The notes under the pieces are model-generated. The model saw only the letters and a program-made list of their open reading frames with translations, was not told the origin of the DNA and ran no database searches. Position numbers and translations under genes: made by a program. 64,000 nucleotides of DNA from Pseudomonas sp. GD03919 (lineage in GTDB: Bacteria; Pseudomonadota; Gammaproteobacteria; Pseudomonadales; Pseudomonadaceae): the NCBI RefSeq assembly GCF_029814935.1, contig NZ_CP104582.1, positions 1,488,001 through 1,552,000 of the forward strand, in the 5' to 3' direction. Shown here in pieces: positions 46,258 to 57,805 of this stretch (positions are counted from its first letter, which is position 1; each line of letters starts with the position of its first letter).

Positions 46258-48405
46258 ATGATTTACGAAGGTAAAGCCATCACGGTTAAGGCTCTTGAGA
46301 GCGGCATCGTCGAATTGAATTTCGACCTCAAGGGTGAGTCCGTCAACAAATTCAACCGTCTTACCCTCAACGAGCTGCGCGCCTCCGTCGACGCGATCAA
46401 GGCTGACGGTTCGATCAAGGGCGTGATTGTCACCAGTGGCAAGGACGTGTTCATCGTCGGCGCCGATATCACCGAGTTCGTCGACAACTTCAAGCTGCCC
46501 GACGCAGAGCTGGTGGCTGGCAACCTGGAAGCCAACAAGATCTTCAGTGATTTCGAAGACCTCGCCGTGCCGACCGTCGTTGCCATCAACGGCATCGCCC
46601 TGGGTGGCGGTTTCGAGATGTGCCTGGCTGCCGACTACCGCGTCATGAGCGCCAGCGCCAAGATCGGTCTGCCGGAAGTCAAGCTGGGCATCTACCCGGG
46701 CTTCGGCGGTACCGTGCGTCTGCCGCGTGTGATCGGTACCGACAACGCTATCGAGTGGATCGCCTCCGGCAAGGAAAACCGTGCCGAAGACGCGCTGAAA
46801 GTGGGCGCCGTCGATGCCGTGGTCAGCGCAGATAAACTGCAGGCCGCTGCGCTGGATCTGGTCAAGCGCGCCATTTCCGGCGAGCTGGACTACAAGGCCA
46901 AGCGCCAGCCCAAGCTGGAAAAGCTCAAGCTCAACGCCATCGAGCAGATGATGTGCTTCGAGACCGCCAAGGGCTTCGTCGCTGGTCAGGCCGGCCCGAA
47001 CTACCCGGCGCCGGTCGAGGCGATCAAGACCATTCAGAAAGCCGCCAACTTCGGCCGTGACAAGGCGCTGGAAGTCGAAGCTGCCGGCTTCGTCAAACTG
47101 GCCAAGACTTCGGTTGCCGAGAGCCTGATCGGCCTGTTCCTCAACGATCAGGAGCTGAAAAAGAAAGCCAAGCACCACGACGAAATCGCCCGCGACGTGA
47201 AACTGGCTGCCGTGCTCGGCGCCGGCATCATGGGTGGTGGTATCGCCTACCAGTCGGCTTCCAAAGGTACGCCGATCCTGATGAAGGATATCCGTGAAGA
47301 GGGTATCCAGATGGGCTTGAACGAGGCTTCCAAGCTGCTCGGCAAGCGCGTCGAGAAGGGTCGCATGACCCCGGCGAAGATGGCTGAAGCCCTCAACGCC
47401 ATCCGTCCGACCATGTCCTACGGTGATTTCGGCAACGTCGACATCGTCGTCGAAGCCGTGGTCGAGAACCCCAAGGTCAAGCAGATCGTGCTGGCCGAAG
47501 TGGAAGAAGTCGTGCGTGAAGACGCCATCCTGGCCTCCAACACCTCGACCATCTCCATCTCCCTGCTGGCCCAGGCGCTCAAGCGTCCGGAAAACTTCGT
47601 CGGCATGCACTTCTTCAACCCGGTACACATGATGCCGCTGGTGGAAGTCATTCGTGGCGAGAAGTCCAGCGAAGTGGCCGTGGCCACTACCGTTGCCTAC
47701 GCCAAGAAAATGGGCAAGAACCCGATCGTGGTCAACGACTGCCCGGGCTTTTTGGTCAACCGCGTGCTGTTCCCGTACTTCGGCGGCTTCTCCAAGCTGC
47801 TGGGCTTCGGCGTCGACTTCGTGCGCATCGACAAGGTCATGGAGAAGTTCGGCTGGCCCATGGGCCCGGCTTATCTGTCCGACGTGGTCGGCATCGACAC
47901 CGGCCACCACGGCCGTGACGTGATGGCCGAAGGCTTCCCGGATCGCATGGCCGTGGAAGGCAAGACCGCCGTCGACGTGATGTACGAAGCCAACCGCCTG
48001 GGCCAGAAGAATGGCAAAGGCTTCTACGCCTACGAAACCGACAAGCGCGGCAAGCCGAAGAAGGTCTCCGACCCGGCGGCTTATGAGCTGCTCAAGTCCA
48101 TCGTGGTCGAAGAGCGCGAAGTCACCGACGAGGACATCATCAACTTCATGATGATCCCGCTGTGCATGGAAACCGTTCGTTGCCTGGAAGACGGCATCGT
48201 CGAAACCGCAGCCGAGGCCGACATGGGCCTGATCTACGGTATCGGCTTCCCTCCCTTCCGTGGCGGTGCGCTGCGCTACATCGATTCCATCGGTGTGGCT
48301 GAATTCGTCGCCCTGGCTGACAAGTATGCCGAGCTGGGCGCCCTGTACCACCCGACCGCAAAACTTCGCGAAATGGCCGCCAAGGGCCAGAAGTTCTTCG
48401 GTTAA
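46258..48405 (+). CDS. fadB: Fatty acid oxidation complex alpha subunit
   Basis: 715 residues. Multifunctional beta-oxidation enzyme: enoyl-CoA hydratase/isomerase in the N-terminal part ([20 protein letters not shown] near 115 with the oxyanion-hole loop) and 3-hydroxyacyl-CoA dehydrogenase in the C-terminal part (NAD fold [16 protein letters not shown] near 320, [18 protein letters not shown] near 450). Length equals that of E. coli FadB (729) and Pseudomonas FaoA (715). The ATG at 46258 follows GGAGA; an upstream extension of the frame is not coding. It precedes fadA by 30 bases; the two form the alpha2beta2 complex. Confidence 0.95.
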   Translation: MIYEGKAITVKALESGIVELNFDLKGESVNKFNRLTLNELRASVDAIKADGSIKGVIVTSGKDVFIVGADITEFVDNFKLPDAELVAGNLEANKIFSDFEDLAVPTVVAINGIALGGGFEMCLAADYRVMSASAKIGLPEVKLGIYPGFGGTVRLPRVIGTDNAIEWIASGKENRAEDALKVGAVDAVVSADKLQAAALDLVKRAISGELDYKAKRQPKLEKLKLNAIEQMMCFETAKGFVAGQAGPNYPAPVEAIKTIQKAANFGRDKALEVEAAGFVKLAKTSVAESLIGLFLNDQELKKKAKHHDEIARDVKLAAVLGAGIMGGGIAYQSASKGTPILMKDIREEGIQMGLNEASKLLGKRVEKGRMTPAKMAEALNAIRPTMSYGDFGNVDIVVEAVVENPKVKQIVLAEVEEVVREDAILASNTSTISISLLAQALKRPENFVGMHFFNPVHMMPLVEVIRGEKSSEVAVATTVAYAKKMGKNPIVVNDCPGFLVNRVLFPYFGGFSKLLGFGVDFVRIDKVMEKFGWPMGPAYLSDVVGIDTGHHGRDVMAEGFPDRMAVEGKTAVDVMYEANRLGQKNGKGFYAYETDKRGKPKKVSDPAAYELLKSIVVEEREVTDEDIINFMMIPLCMETVRCLEDGIVETAAEADMGLIYGIGFPPFRGGALRYIDSIGVAEFVALADKYAELGALYHPTAKLREMAAKGQKFFG

Positions 48406-49611
<1,206 letters not shown>

Positions 49612-49625
49612 GCGTCAGCGGACAG

Positions 49626-49657
49626 AAACCGGGGCCCAGTGCCCCGGTTTTGCTTTT
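49626..49657 (+). terminator. Terminator of fadBA
   Basis: AAACCGGGGC-CCAGT-GCCCCGGTTT followed by TGCTTTTT. Confidence 0.85.
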
Positions 49658-49684
49658 TACGGCTTTTTATATCGGGAACCGCTC

Positions 49685-49927
49685 ATGCAGTTGCAGCCAG
49701 GACTCTATCGTCACTACAAAGGCCCGCAGTACCGTGTATTCGGTGTTGCACGCCATTCCGAGAATGAAGAAGAGGTAGTGGTCTATCAGGCGCTGTATGG
49801 CGAGTTTGGCTTATGGGTACGGCCACTCGGCATGTTCTGCGAAGAGGTCGAGGTGGACGGCAAGCGCGTTCCGCGCTTTGCTTTGATTCAGGCCGAAGTC
49901 AGCCCTATCGGCGGTTCGCACGCCTGA
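49685..49927 (+). CDS. DUF1653 small protein
   Basis: 80 residues. DUF1653 is a small beta-rich domain of unknown function. The pattern LQPGLYRHYKGPQYRVFGVA, VVYQALYGEFGLWVRPLGMF and the C-terminal RFALIQ is typical. The ATG at 49685 is preceded by GGGAACCGCTC, a modest ribosome site. It lies between the fadBA terminator and topA. Confidence 0.85.
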   Translation: MQLQPGLYRHYKGPQYRVFGVARHSENEEEVVVYQALYGEFGLWVRPLGMFCEEVEVDGKRVPRFALIQAEVSPIGGSHA

Positions 49928-50034
49928 CTGCGCAGCCCCCTGCGCTTGACCTTCGCTTGGTCACCACTATATATAGCGGGGCCTCAAGGCTTTCCGCCTT
50001 CTATATTTCGCAATTTTTAGGAATTCTCTGATCC

Positions 50035-52641
50035 ATGGGCAAATCGCTGGTCATCGTGGAATCCCCGGCCAAGGCCAAGACCATCAACAAGTACCTGGGC
50101 AGCCAGTACGTGGTGAAGTCGAGCATCGGCCACATCCGTGACCTGCCTACCAGCGGCTCGGCAAGTGCCAGCAAGGAACCGGCCAAACGCGGCAAGGCCG
50201 CTGCCGAGGCGCCTGCACTGTCGCCCAAGGAAAAGGCCAAGCGTCAGCTATTCGCGCGCATGGGTGTCGATCCCGAGCACGGCTGGAAAGCCAAGTACGA
50301 GATCCTGCCCGGCAAGGAAAAGGTGATCGAAGAGCTGCGCCGTCTGGCCAAGGATGCCGACACCATCTATCTCGCAACCGACTTGGATCGCGAAGGGGAA
50401 GCCATTGCCTGGCACCTGCGCGAATCCATCGGCGGTGATGACAGCCGCTACAAGCGCGTGGTGTTCAACGAGATCACCAAGAAGGCGATTCAGGAAGCCT
50501 TCTCCAAACCCGGTGAACTGGACATCAACCGCGTCAACGCACAGCAGGCGCGGCGTTTTCTCGATCGTGTGGTGGGCTACATGGTCTCGCCGCTGCTGTG
50601 GGCGAAGATCGCTCGCGGGCTGTCTGCCGGTCGCGTGCAGTCGGTGGCGGTGAAGCTGGTCGTTGCGCGTGAGAAAGAAATCCGCGCCTTCGTCCCGGAA
50701 GAATACTGGGAAGTGCACGCCGACCTCGGCACCGCGAAGAACGCCAAGGTGCGCTTCGAGGTGGTGCGCGAGGGCGGTGCTGCCTTCAAGCCGGTCAACG
50801 AAGCACAGGCCATGGCGGCGCTGGAGAAGCTCAAGGCGTCCAGCTACAGCGTGGTCAAGCGTGAAGACCGCCCGACCAGCAGCAAGCCTTCGGCGCCTTT
50901 CATTACCTCCACCCTGCAGCAGGCCGCGAGCAACCGCCTGGGCTTCGGCGTGAAGAAAACCATGATGATGGCCCAGCGTCTCTACGAGGCCGGCTACATC
51001 ACCTATATGCGTACCGACTCGACCAACCTGTCCAGCGACGCGGTGGAGATGGTGCGTGGTTTCATCGGCAGTGAGTACGGCGACCAGTACCTGCCGGGCA
51101 AGCCGAATCAGTATTCGAGCAAGGAAGGCGCGCAGGAGGCGCACGAAGCGATTCGTCCGTCCGACGTCAACCTGCGTCCGACCCAGCTGTCCGGCATGGA
51201 ACGTGACGCCGAGCGCCTGTATGACCTGATCTGGCGCCAGTTCGTCGCTTGCCAGATGCCACCGGCCGAATACCTGTCCACCAGTGTCACCGTGGCCGCG
51301 GGCGATTTCGAGCTGCGCGTCAAGGGGCGCATCCTCAAGTTCGACGGTTACACCCGCGTGCTGCCGCAGCAGAGCAAGCCAGGCGAGGACGACGTCCTCC
51401 CGGAAATGAAGGAAGGCGAGGGCCTCAAGCTGATCCAGCTCGACCCCAGCCAGCACTTCACCAAGCCGCCGGCGCGCTACTCCGAAGCCAGCCTGGTCAA
51501 GGAACTGGAAAAGCGCGGCATCGGTCGCCCGTCCACCTACGCGGCGATCATCTCCACCATCCAGGATCGCGGCTACGTCACGGTGCACAACCGCCGTTTC
51601 TATGCCGAGAAAATGGGCGAGATCGTCACCGAGCGTCTCGACGAGAGCTTCGCCAACCTGATGGACTACAGCTTCACCGCCACCATGGAAGAGCATCTCG
51701 ATGATGTGGCCCAAGGCGAGCGTGAGTGGAAGCACCTGCTCGATGAGTTCTACGGCGACTTCAAGAAGAAGCTTGAGGCTGCCGAAGCAGGCGAGGGCGG
51801 CATGCGCGCCAACCAGCCGACCCTGACCGATATTCCCTGCCGCGACTGCGGCCGGCCGATGATGATTCGTACCGCCTCCACTGGCGTGTTCCTCGGCTGC
51901 TCCGGCTATGCGCTGCCGCCGAAGGAGCGCTGCAAGGCCACCATCAACCTGGTGCCGGGCGATGAGATCGCCGCCGATGACGAGGGTGAGTCCGAGTCTC
52001 TGGTACTGCTCGGCAAGCATCGCTGCCCGATCTGTTCCACGGCCATGGATGCCTACCTGCTGGACGAAACTCGCAAGCTACACATATGCGGCAATAACCC
52101 GGACTGCACCGGCTACGAGATCGAGCAGGGCCAGTACCGCATCAAGGGCTACGAAGGGCCGAGCCTGGAGTGCGACAAGTGCGGCAGTCAGATGCAGCTC
52201 AAGACCGGCCGTTTCGGCAAGTTCTTTGGTTGCACCAATGCCAGCTGCAAGAACACCCGCAAGTTGCTCAAGAACGGTGAAGCGGCGCCGCCGAAGATGG
52301 ACAAGGTGGAAATGCCAGAGCTCAAGTGCGAGAAGGTGGATGACACCTACGTGCTGCGCGACGGCGCATCGGGCTTGTTCCTCGCTGCCAGCCAGTTCCC
52401 CAAGAACCGTGAGACGCGTGCGCCGCTGGTACTGGAAATCGTCCCGCACAAGCATGAGATCGATCCCAAGTACCACTTCCTCTGCGATGCCCCGCAGAAG
52501 GATCCGGATGGGCGTCCGGCCGTGATTCGCTACAGCCGCAAGACCAAGGACCAGTACGTGCAGTCCGAGGTCGATGGCAAGCCGACCGGCTGGCGCGCGT
52601 TCTACGATGGCAGCAAGTGGAAGGTCGAAGACAAGCGTTGA
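50035..52641 (+). CDS. topA: DNA topoisomerase I
   Basis: 868 residues. Type IA topoisomerase that relaxes negative supercoils. The Toprim domain starts [20 protein letters not shown], with the acidic motif [16 protein letters not shown] near residue 112. The catalytic Tyr is in [14 protein letters not shown] near 325. The C-terminal region has several zinc-ribbon units ([49 protein letters not shown]) for binding single-stranded DNA. AATTTTTAGGAATTC upstream gives an AGGA ribosome site. Length agrees with E. coli TopA (865). Confidence 0.96.
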   Translation: MGKSLVIVESPAKAKTINKYLGSQYVVKSSIGHIRDLPTSGSASASKEPAKRGKAAAEAPALSPKEKAKRQLFARMGVDPEHGWKAKYEILPGKEKVIEELRRLAKDADTIYLATDLDREGEAIAWHLRESIGGDDSRYKRVVFNEITKKAIQEAFSKPGELDINRVNAQQARRFLDRVVGYMVSPLLWAKIARGLSAGRVQSVAVKLVVAREKEIRAFVPEEYWEVHADLGTAKNAKVRFEVVREGGAAFKPVNEAQAMAALEKLKASSYSVVKREDRPTSSKPSAPFITSTLQQAASNRLGFGVKKTMMMAQRLYEAGYITYMRTDSTNLSSDAVEMVRGFIGSEYGDQYLPGKPNQYSSKEGAQEAHEAIRPSDVNLRPTQLSGMERDAERLYDLIWRQFVACQMPPAEYLSTSVTVAAGDFELRVKGRILKFDGYTRVLPQQSKPGEDDVLPEMKEGEGLKLIQLDPSQHFTKPPARYSEASLVKELEKRGIGRPSTYAAIISTIQDRGYVTVHNRRFYAEKMGEIVTERLDESFANLMDYSFTATMEEHLDDVAQGEREWKHLLDEFYGDFKKKLEAAEAGEGGMRANQPTLTDIPCRDCGRPMMIRTASTGVFLGCSGYALPPKERCKATINLVPGDEIAADDEGESESLVLLGKHRCPICSTAMDAYLLDETRKLHICGNNPDCTGYEIEQGQYRIKGYEGPSLECDKCGSQMQLKTGRFGKFFGCTNASCKNTRKLLKNGEAAPPKMDKVEMPELKCEKVDDTYVLRDGASGLFLAASQFPKNRETRAPLVLEIVPHKHEIDPKYHFLCDAPQKDPDGRPAVIRYSRKTKDQYVQSEVDGKPTGWRAFYDGSKWKVEDKR

Positions 52642-52722
52642 TCTCGGCGCTCTGACGAGATGCGCGTCTGACTTTGGTGCGATGCGCGTATCATGACCCG
52701 GTCTGCTGTGGAGGTCGCCGTA

Positions 52723-53241
52723 ATGGCCAAAGAAATCTACACCCGTACCAATCAGAAGATCTTCTTCGCCGGTATTGCCCTGGATAACTGGCGCAAGGCC
52801 GAGGCTTCCAGCGCATTCAATGTGCAGGCGCTGGTGCAGGCCGAGCGCGAGGCTGCGCTGTTTCACCTGTACGGTGGGCTGCTCGGGCTGTGTCATGAGA
52901 TCGCCGGCTACTACCGCATGAGCGATGCCGCGCCTTCGCGTGTCGAGGCCTACGTGCAGCAGGCGGTTCTCGAGGGCTCGCCCAGCCCTGAGCTGGCTGA
53001 ACTGGTGGAGTTGGCGCAGCAGCGTGAGACCTGGCTGGCCGAGTTACTGGCCGCCTATGCTGCGCTGTTCCAGCCGCCGCGCGAGGAGCGCAAGGCCAAG
53101 GTCGACCCATCCATGCCCTTGATCACGGCCGTCAGTGTTGGCGAGGAGCCAGTCGAGCTGAGCCTCGATGATATCGATGCCTGGCGCCAGCAGCTCAAGG
53201 CCCTGGTATTGCGCTTCCGTGAGGGGCTCAGCGAGTGCTGA
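52723..53241 (+). CDS. Conserved Pseudomonas protein of unknown function (DUF6586-like)
   Basis: 172 residues, helical, cytoplasmic. It begins MAKEIYTRTNQKIFFAGIAL and contains QAEREAALFHLYGGLLGLCH, a pattern I associate with the DUF6586 family found next to topA in pseudomonads. GGAGG precedes the ATG at 52723; a longer frame upstream is less likely. Eighty bases separate it from topA. No function is known to me. Confidence 0.8.
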   Translation: MAKEIYTRTNQKIFFAGIALDNWRKAEASSAFNVQALVQAEREAALFHLYGGLLGLCHEIAGYYRMSDAAPSRVEAYVQQAVLEGSPSPELAELVELAQQRETWLAELLAAYAALFQPPREERKAKVDPSMPLITAVSVGEEPVELSLDDIDAWRQQLKALVLRFREGLSEC

Positions 53242-53321
53242 TTGGATTTAACTGGACCAGTGGGCTGGGGATGACCTCGGCGGGCTGTTACAATGTCGTG
53301 TTTTTGCACAGAGACTGAGCC

Positions 53322-53558
53322 ATGCCTACATCCTTTCTGGAAATCGTCGAACTGCCCGATGGACGTATTGCCCTGCGCCGTGCAGAGGATGAAGAGGCAC
53401 TGGTGACTCTGGACTTCTCCGCCGATGCCAAGGCCTTCCTGCAGGGCCAGCATATTGAAGTGGCCAAGGCCATGCTCAATGTCGGCGTGCAGATGGCCGG
53501 CCGCATGGCTGAAGGTGATTTCAGCAGCGAGGAAGAAGGGCCGCGCGTCCTGCACTGA
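53322..53558 (+). CDS. Small conserved protein of unknown function
   Basis: 78 residues, acidic, no signal or membrane segment. It begins MPTSFLEIVELPDGRIALRR, with beta-strands followed by a helix (AKAMLNVGVQMAGRM). A strong terminator directly after the stop supports it as a real gene. The position between topA and sulA-lexA is conserved in Pseudomonas as far as I recall. Confidence 0.78.
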   Translation: MPTSFLEIVELPDGRIALRRAEDEEALVTLDFSADAKAFLQGQHIEVAKAMLNVGVQMAGRMAEGDFSSEEEGPRVLH

Positions 53559-53577
53559 CGTTGCTACGGCACAAAGC

Positions 53578-53607
53578 AAAACGGGGCTCCAGTGGAGCCC
53601 CGTTTTC
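53578..53607. terminator. Bidirectional terminator between the small gene and sulA
   Basis: AAAACGGGGCTCC-AGT-GGAGCCCCGTTTT, a perfect stem between convergent genes. Confidence 0.9.
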
Positions 53608-53625
53608 ATTTGCGAGAATGCACTT

Positions 53626-54096
53626 TTAGCCCAGGCTGATATTCAGGCTTTGCGCGCTGCCGAGATTTGCGGCGTGCGCCAGGCGTTGGCGCGTGCTGTG
53701 CTCGACCGGGTGCAGCCAACTGACCACAGTATGGCTGCGGCCCAGTTTGAGTGCCTCCTCAGCCAGCTCCAGAGCGCTTTGCCCTTGTCGCGGCTGCAGC
53801 AGTAGGATGCGTTCACGATTCAGGCCGGCATCGCGCAGCCAGCTTTGTGTGAGGCTGGCAGGTGGCGCCACCAGGGTCAACCAGCGTGCATCCTGATTCT
53901 GGCTCAGCTCACGCAGAATCGGCGCCAGCAGGTGCAGGCAGTGGCCGGCGGCGCCGCGCAGAGCCAATTCGCTGAAAGCCTGATCATCCTCGCTGTGGGC
54001 GATGCCATCGGCAATCAGTGGCTCGCTCGACGCGCCAGCAAGGAAGGCGTCGAAAAGTGGGAGTTGTGGGCGCTCGAACGACTGCTGCACTTGCAT
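53626..54096 (-). CDS. sulA: SOS cell-division inhibitor SulA
   Basis: 156 residues. SulA binds FtsZ and stops septation during DNA damage. The family core is visible: LLAPILRELSQNQDARWLTL, LTQSWLRDAGLNRERILLLQ and the C-terminal helix ALKLGRSHTVVSWL. It follows lexA by nine bases on the same strand with GAGGAAA upstream, so both are made from the SOS-controlled lexA promoter, the usual Pseudomonas arrangement. Confidence 0.88.
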   Translation of the reverse strand: MQVQQSFERPQLPLFDAFLAGASSEPLIADGIAHSEDDQAFSELALRGAAGHCLHLLAPILRELSQNQDARWLTLVAPPASLTQSWLRDAGLNRERILLLQPRQGQSALELAEEALKLGRSHTVVSWLHPVEHSTRQRLAHAANLGSAQSLNISLG

Positions 54097-54105
54097 GGCG
54101 TTTCC

Positions 54106-54720
54106 TCAGCGGCGGATTACACCGACACTCAAACCTTCGATGACCAGATCCTGATGTTCCAGATCCACTTCGATCGGGGCGAACTCAGGGTTCTCGGCGA
54201 TCAGCCAGACCTTGTTGCCCTCGCGCTTGAAGCGCTTGACCGTCACTTCATCGTCGATACGCGCGACGACGATCTGGCCGTTGCGTGCTTCGCGGGTGGT
54301 ATGTACGGCGAGCAGATCACCATCGAAAATACCGATGTCCTTCATGCTCATGCCGCGCACGCGCAGCAGATAGTCGGCCTTGGGCTGAAAGAACGCCGGG
54401 TTGATCTGGCAGGATTCCTCGACATGTTGCTGTGCAAGGATAGGGGCACCCGCTGCGACACGGCCGATCACCGGCAGGCCTTCATCCTCGTTCGCCGCGC
54501 CAGCTTCGAAGCCGGGAATACGGATGCCGCGCGAAGCGCCTGGCGTCATCTCGATGGCACCCTTGCGGGCGAGGGCCTTGAGGTGTTCTTCTGCGGCGTT
54601 GGGCGACTTGAACCCCAGTTCCTGAGCGATTTCCGCACGGGTGGGAGGGTAGCCGTTGTCTTCCAGGCAGCGTTTGATGAAAGCGAGAATCTCGGCTTGG
54701 CGTGGCGTCAGTTTCAGCAT
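54106..54720 (-). CDS. lexA: SOS repressor LexA
   Basis: 204 residues. N-terminal winged helix ([43 protein letters not shown]). The autocleavage site is AAGAP near residue 90; the catalytic Ser is in [16 protein letters not shown] near 124 and Lys in [11 protein letters not shown] near 161. Under DNA damage RecA filaments trigger self-cleavage. The promoter has two LexA boxes. The gene overlaps nothing and is followed by sulA. Confidence 0.96.
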   Translation of the reverse strand: MLKLTPRQAEILAFIKRCLEDNGYPPTRAEIAQELGFKSPNAAEEHLKALARKGAIEMTPGASRGIRIPGFEAGAANEDEGLPVIGRVAAGAPILAQQHVEESCQINPAFFQPKADYLLRVRGMSMKDIGIFDGDLLAVHTTREARNGQIVVARIDDEVTVKRFKREGNKVWLIAENPEFAPIEVDLEHQDLVIEGLSVGVIRR

Positions 54721-54729
54721 GGCTGGGCT

Positions 54730-54745
54730 CTGTCTTTTTATACAG
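54730..54745. promoter_or_regulatory. LexA box, lexA-proximal
   Basis: CTGTCTTTTTATACAG fits CTGT-N8-ACAG. Confidence 0.8.
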
Positions 54746-54748
54746 TGA

Positions 54749-54764
54749 CTGGGATTATATACAG
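54749..54764. promoter_or_regulatory. LexA box, lexA-distal, over the -10 element
   Basis: CTGGGATTATATACAG fits CTG-N10-CAG with one mismatch to CTGT-N8-ACAG and covers the -10 element of lexA. Confidence 0.75.
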
Positions 54765-54781
54765 TAAAGAGTGCTTGGCAA
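54754..54781 (-). promoter_or_regulatory. lexA promoter (-35 TTGCCA, -10 TATAAT)
   Basis: On the minus strand TTGCCA (54776-54781) and TATAAT (54754-54759) are separated by 16 bases, with the SOS boxes on and after the -10. Confidence 0.7.
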
Positions 54782-54889
54782 CGACCATTTTTCAAGCCTA
54801 TGCCGTTTACTGTGTTACCTGTTGCGGCTAATCGGCGTCTTTGCTTGCTGTAAGCTGTGACCGGCCAGCCAAAAGACGGCTCATGCGGC

Positions 54890-54919
54890 TTGACAATCAA
54901 GCAGGCTGAAACGTATGTT
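54890..54919 (+). promoter_or_regulatory. psrA promoter (-35 TTGACA, -10 TATGTT)
   Basis: TTGACA at 54890-54895 and TATGTT at 54914-54919, spacer 18. The -10 lies inside the PsrA boxes, which suits autorepression. Confidence 0.55.
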
Positions 54920-54934
54920 TCAAACAAGTGTTTG
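54908..54934. promoter_or_regulatory. Two adjoining PsrA operators
   Basis: GAAAC-GTAT-GTTTC (54908-54921) and CAAAC-AAGT-GTTTG (54921-54934) share one base. Both fit (C/G)AAAC-N4-GTTT(G/C), the PsrA recognition pattern. Confidence 0.75.
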
Positions 54935-54948
54935 TCAGGTGAGAACTC

Positions 54949-55656
54949 ATGGCCCAGTCGGAAACCGTTGAACGCATTCTCGATGCTGCGGAACAGCTGT
55001 TCGCGGAAAAAGGCTTCGCCGAGACCTCGCTGCGTCTGATTACCAGCAAGGCTGGGGTCAATCTGGCAGCCGTCAATTACCACTTCGGTTCGAAGAAGGC
55101 GCTGATTCAGGCAGTCTTCTCGCGTTTTCTCGGGCCATTTTGCGCCAGCCTGGAAAAGGAACTCGATCGTCGTCAGGCCAAGTCCGACACGCAGTTCTCT
55201 CTGGAGGAGTTGCTCGAGTTGCTGGTCGAGCAGGCGCTGGCGGTGAAGCCGCGCAGTGGCAACGATCTGTCCATCTTCATGCGCTTGCTGGGTCTGGCCT
55301 TCAGTCAGAGTCAGGGGCACCTGCGCAAGTACCTCGAAGAGGTGTATGGCAAGGTTTTCCGCCGTTACATGCTGCTGGTACACGACGCCGCGCCGCGTAT
55401 TCCTCCGCTTGAGCTGTTCTGGCGCGTGCACTTCATGCTCGGCGCTGCAGCATTCAGCATGTCCGGCATCAAGGCTCTGCGTGCGATGTCCGAAACCGAT
55501 TTTGGCGTCAACACCTCGATCGAGCAGGTGATGCGCATGATGGTGCCGTTCCTGGCAGCCGGTATGCGTTCGGAAACCGGGGTCAACGACCCGGCGCTGG
55601 CCACTGCGCAACTCAAGCCGCGTAGCAAGACGCCAGGCACGGTGCCCAAGGTCTGA
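54949..55656 (+). CDS. psrA: TetR-family regulator PsrA
   Basis: 235 residues. N-terminal TetR helix-turn-helix ([40 protein letters not shown]) and an acyl-ligand-binding C-terminal domain. PsrA senses long-chain fatty acids, represses beta-oxidation genes such as fadBA and activates rpoS in Pseudomonas. Two palindromic boxes in its own promoter support autorepression. AGGTGAG precedes the ATG. It is divergent from lexA, the standard Pseudomonas order. Confidence 0.93.
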   Translation: MAQSETVERILDAAEQLFAEKGFAETSLRLITSKAGVNLAAVNYHFGSKKALIQAVFSRFLGPFCASLEKELDRRQAKSDTQFSLEELLELLVEQALAVKPRSGNDLSIFMRLLGLAFSQSQGHLRKYLEEVYGKVFRRYMLLVHDAAPRIPPLELFWRVHFMLGAAAFSMSGIKALRAMSETDFGVNTSIEQVMRMMVPFLAAGMRSETGVNDPALATAQLKPRSKTPGTVPKV

Positions 55657-55705
55657 GCGATCAGCCGGTGGGCTTGGGTGCAGCCTTCGGCTAAGCTAGC
55701 GGCCC

Positions 55706-56233
55706 ATGGCCGAACTCGATCTCCTGCATATCTCCATCGCCGATCAGACGCTCTACGGTTTCACTGGCGGGCAACTGGTGCTGCGCTTGTCCGTATCCAC
55801 CGCACGTAACGGCGCGGGCGAGCGCAATGGCTCGGGTTGCACTCCGCGTGGACTGCATCAGGTGCGCGCAAAGGTCGGCGCTGGCTTGCCGCTGGCTGCG
55901 GTGCTGCGCGGCCGTCGCTGGACGGGCGAGGTCTGGTCGCCGCAGTTGCACGAGCAGTTTCCAGGCCGCGACTGGATTCTCACCCGCATTCTCTGGTTAA
56001 GCGGTCTCGAGCCCGGGCGCAACCGTATGGGTGAGGTCGATACCTTCCGCCGCTACATCTATCTGCATGGCACGCCGGATACGGAACCCATGGGCGAGCC
56101 GTTGTCCCATGGCTGCATTCGTTTGCGTAACGCGGACATGCTGGCGCTCTTCGAGCGCGTCCCGCATCACTGCAAGGTGCGCATCGATGAGGCGCCGTGT
56201 CCGCAGTGGGCGGCAAACCAGGATTTCAAATAA
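55706..56233 (+). CDS. L,D-transpeptidase (YkuD domain)
   Basis: 175 residues. YkuD catalytic motif HGTPDTEP..SHGCIRLRNADM (His, then Ser-His-Gly-Cys) near residues 118-140; the Cys forms the acyl intermediate in peptidoglycan 3-3 cross-linking or lipoprotein attachment. No signal peptide is visible: it starts MAELDLLHISIADQTLYGF, so the protein may be cytoplasmic like other single-domain relatives beside nagZ. Only 11 bases separate it from nagZ, so they form an operon. Confidence 0.88.
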   Translation: MAELDLLHISIADQTLYGFTGGQLVLRLSVSTARNGAGERNGSGCTPRGLHQVRAKVGAGLPLAAVLRGRRWTGEVWSPQLHEQFPGRDWILTRILWLSGLEPGRNRMGEVDTFRRYIYLHGTPDTEPMGEPLSHGCIRLRNADMLALFERVPHHCKVRIDEAPCPQWAANQDFK

Positions 56234-56244
56234 GGAATAGCTTC

Positions 56245-57243
56245 ATGCAAGGCTCTTTGATGATGGACATCGCCGGTACCTGGCTGACTGCCGAGGATCG
56301 CCAGATGCTGCGCCAGCCCGAAGTGGGCGGTCTGATCATTTTTGCCCGCAATATCGAATCGCCGCGCCAGGTGCGCGAGCTGTGCCAGAGCATTCGCGCC
56401 GTGCGCCCGGATCTGCTGCTGGCGGTGGATCAGGAGGGCGGCCGAGTGCAGCGGCTGCGTCAGGGTTTTCTGCGGCTGCCGGCGATGCGCGCGATTGCTG
56501 ACAACCACAATGCCGAAGCGCTGGCCGAGCAGTGCGGCTGGCTGATGGCGACCGAGGTGCTGGCGGTTGGGCTGGATCTGAGTTTCGCCCCGGTGCTGGA
56601 TCTCGACCACCAGCGCAGTGCGGTGGTTGGCAGCCGCGCCTTCGAGGGTGATCCGCAGCGGGCCACCACGCTGGCTGCCGCGTTCATTCGTGGCATGCAT
56701 CAGGCGGGTATGGCGGCGACCGGCAAGCACTTCCCTGGGCATGGTTGGGCCGAGGCCGATTCCCACGTGGCCATTCCGGTCGACGAGCGCAGTCTCGATG
56801 AGATTCGTGCCAGCGACATGCTGCCATTCAAGCGCCTGGCGAGCATGCTCGATGCGGTGATGCCGGCGCATGTCATCTATCCGCAGGTCGATGAGCAGCC
56901 AGCGGGCTTCTCCCGTCGCTGGCTGCAGGACATCCTGCGCGGTGAGTTGGGTTTCGACGGCGTGATCTTCAGCGATGACCTGTCCATGGCTGGAGCGCAT
57001 GTGGCCGGCGATGCCGGCAAGCGTATCGAGGCGGCCCTTGCAGCCGGCTGTGACATGGGCCTGGTGTGCAACGATCGCGCTGCCGCCGAGCTGGCCCTCA
57101 GCGCACTGCAGCGCCTGCAGGTCAGGCCAGCTGAGCGTCTGCAGCGCATGCGCGGGCGTGGTCATGCCTGTACTGATTACCGCCAGGCACCGCGCTGGTC
57201 GGCGGCTGTGGCGGCGCTCAGAGCTGCGCAGCTGATCGACTGA
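56245..57243 (+). CDS. nagZ: Beta-N-acetylhexosaminidase NagZ
   Basis: 332 residues. Cytoplasmic glycoside hydrolase family 3 enzyme removing GlcNAc from anhydro-muropeptides in cell-wall recycling; its products induce AmpC in pseudomonads. Motifs: GGLIIFARNIESPRQ near residue 28, AVDQEGGRVQRLR near 60, AATGKHFPGHGWAEADSH near 160 with the catalytic His, and FDGVIFSDDLSMAGA near 240 with the nucleophile Asp. AAGGAA precedes the ATG at 56245. Standard length. Confidence 0.94.
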   Translation: MQGSLMMDIAGTWLTAEDRQMLRQPEVGGLIIFARNIESPRQVRELCQSIRAVRPDLLLAVDQEGGRVQRLRQGFLRLPAMRAIADNHNAEALAEQCGWLMATEVLAVGLDLSFAPVLDLDHQRSAVVGSRAFEGDPQRATTLAAAFIRGMHQAGMAATGKHFPGHGWAEADSHVAIPVDERSLDEIRASDMLPFKRLASMLDAVMPAHVIYPQVDEQPAGFSRRWLQDILRGELGFDGVIFSDDLSMAGAHVAGDAGKRIEAALAAGCDMGLVCNDRAAAELALSALQRLQVRPAERLQRMRGRGHACTDYRQAPRWSAAVAALRAAQLID

Positions 57244-57269
57244 GGGGCAAGGGATGCCCTGCGGCCCGC

Positions 57270-57794
57270 TCAAAGCGGGCTGATACGTACCAGTGCGCCC
57301 AGGCTGCCATGATCCAGATAGGTCAGGCTGTTGTCCTTCAGGCGCTGGGCGACTTTCATGTGCTCGCTGCTTTCCAGCAGGCCGTCAGCGCTGAAGCGAT
57401 TGATCCACAGTTCCAGATCCAGATCGGCGAAGCGATCCTGGGTGAAGGTGAGGGTGCCTTCGACCGGATAGTGGCCCAGGTGCGCCTCGCCACTACTGAC
57501 CGCGACGCGGCTTGGCGTGCTGCTCAGTGTCTGGCTCCAGGCCTTGTGCAGCAGCACCTGATAGCCGTTGCCCGGATTGAGTTTGGCCGCTTCATTGTCG
57601 AGGCTGGTGGGGCGTTCGCTGCCGGCGATTGGCAGTGCCGTGCCGGCCCAGTCGTCCGGGGCGATTTTCGGCGCAATGACCGCATCCCCGGCCTGGCGGA
57701 ATACCAGCAGTTCGACCTGGTACAGGCGTTCGGCGAAGGCGCTCGGGGCGAGCAGGCAAAGCAGCAGGGCGATCAGGTGCAATGGGCGCGTCAT
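57270..57794 (-). CDS. csiV: CsiV-family envelope protein
   Basis: 174 residues. Signal peptide MTRPLHLIALLLCLLAPSAF to about residue 21, then RLYQVELLVFRQAGDAV, the CsiV hallmark. In Vibrio CsiV binds peptidoglycan and activates LpoA/PBP1A; in Pseudomonas the gene follows mfd. The C-terminal part has beta-rich repeats (HLGHYPVEGTLTFTQDRF). It lies 11 bases after mfd and is probably co-transcribed. Confidence 0.78.
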   Translation of the reverse strand: MTRPLHLIALLLCLLAPSAFAERLYQVELLVFRQAGDAVIAPKIAPDDWAGTALPIAGSERPTSLDNEAAKLNPGNGYQVLLHKAWSQTLSSTPSRVAVSSGEAHLGHYPVEGTLTFTQDRFADLDLELWINRFSADGLLESSEHMKVAQRLKDNSLTYLDHGSLGALVRISPL

Positions 57795-57805
57795 GGGAGA
57801 GTCCT

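Noticed and set aside
50248-52020. 590-codon open frame opposite topA
   Set aside because: Antisense shadow of topA with the same composition artefact.
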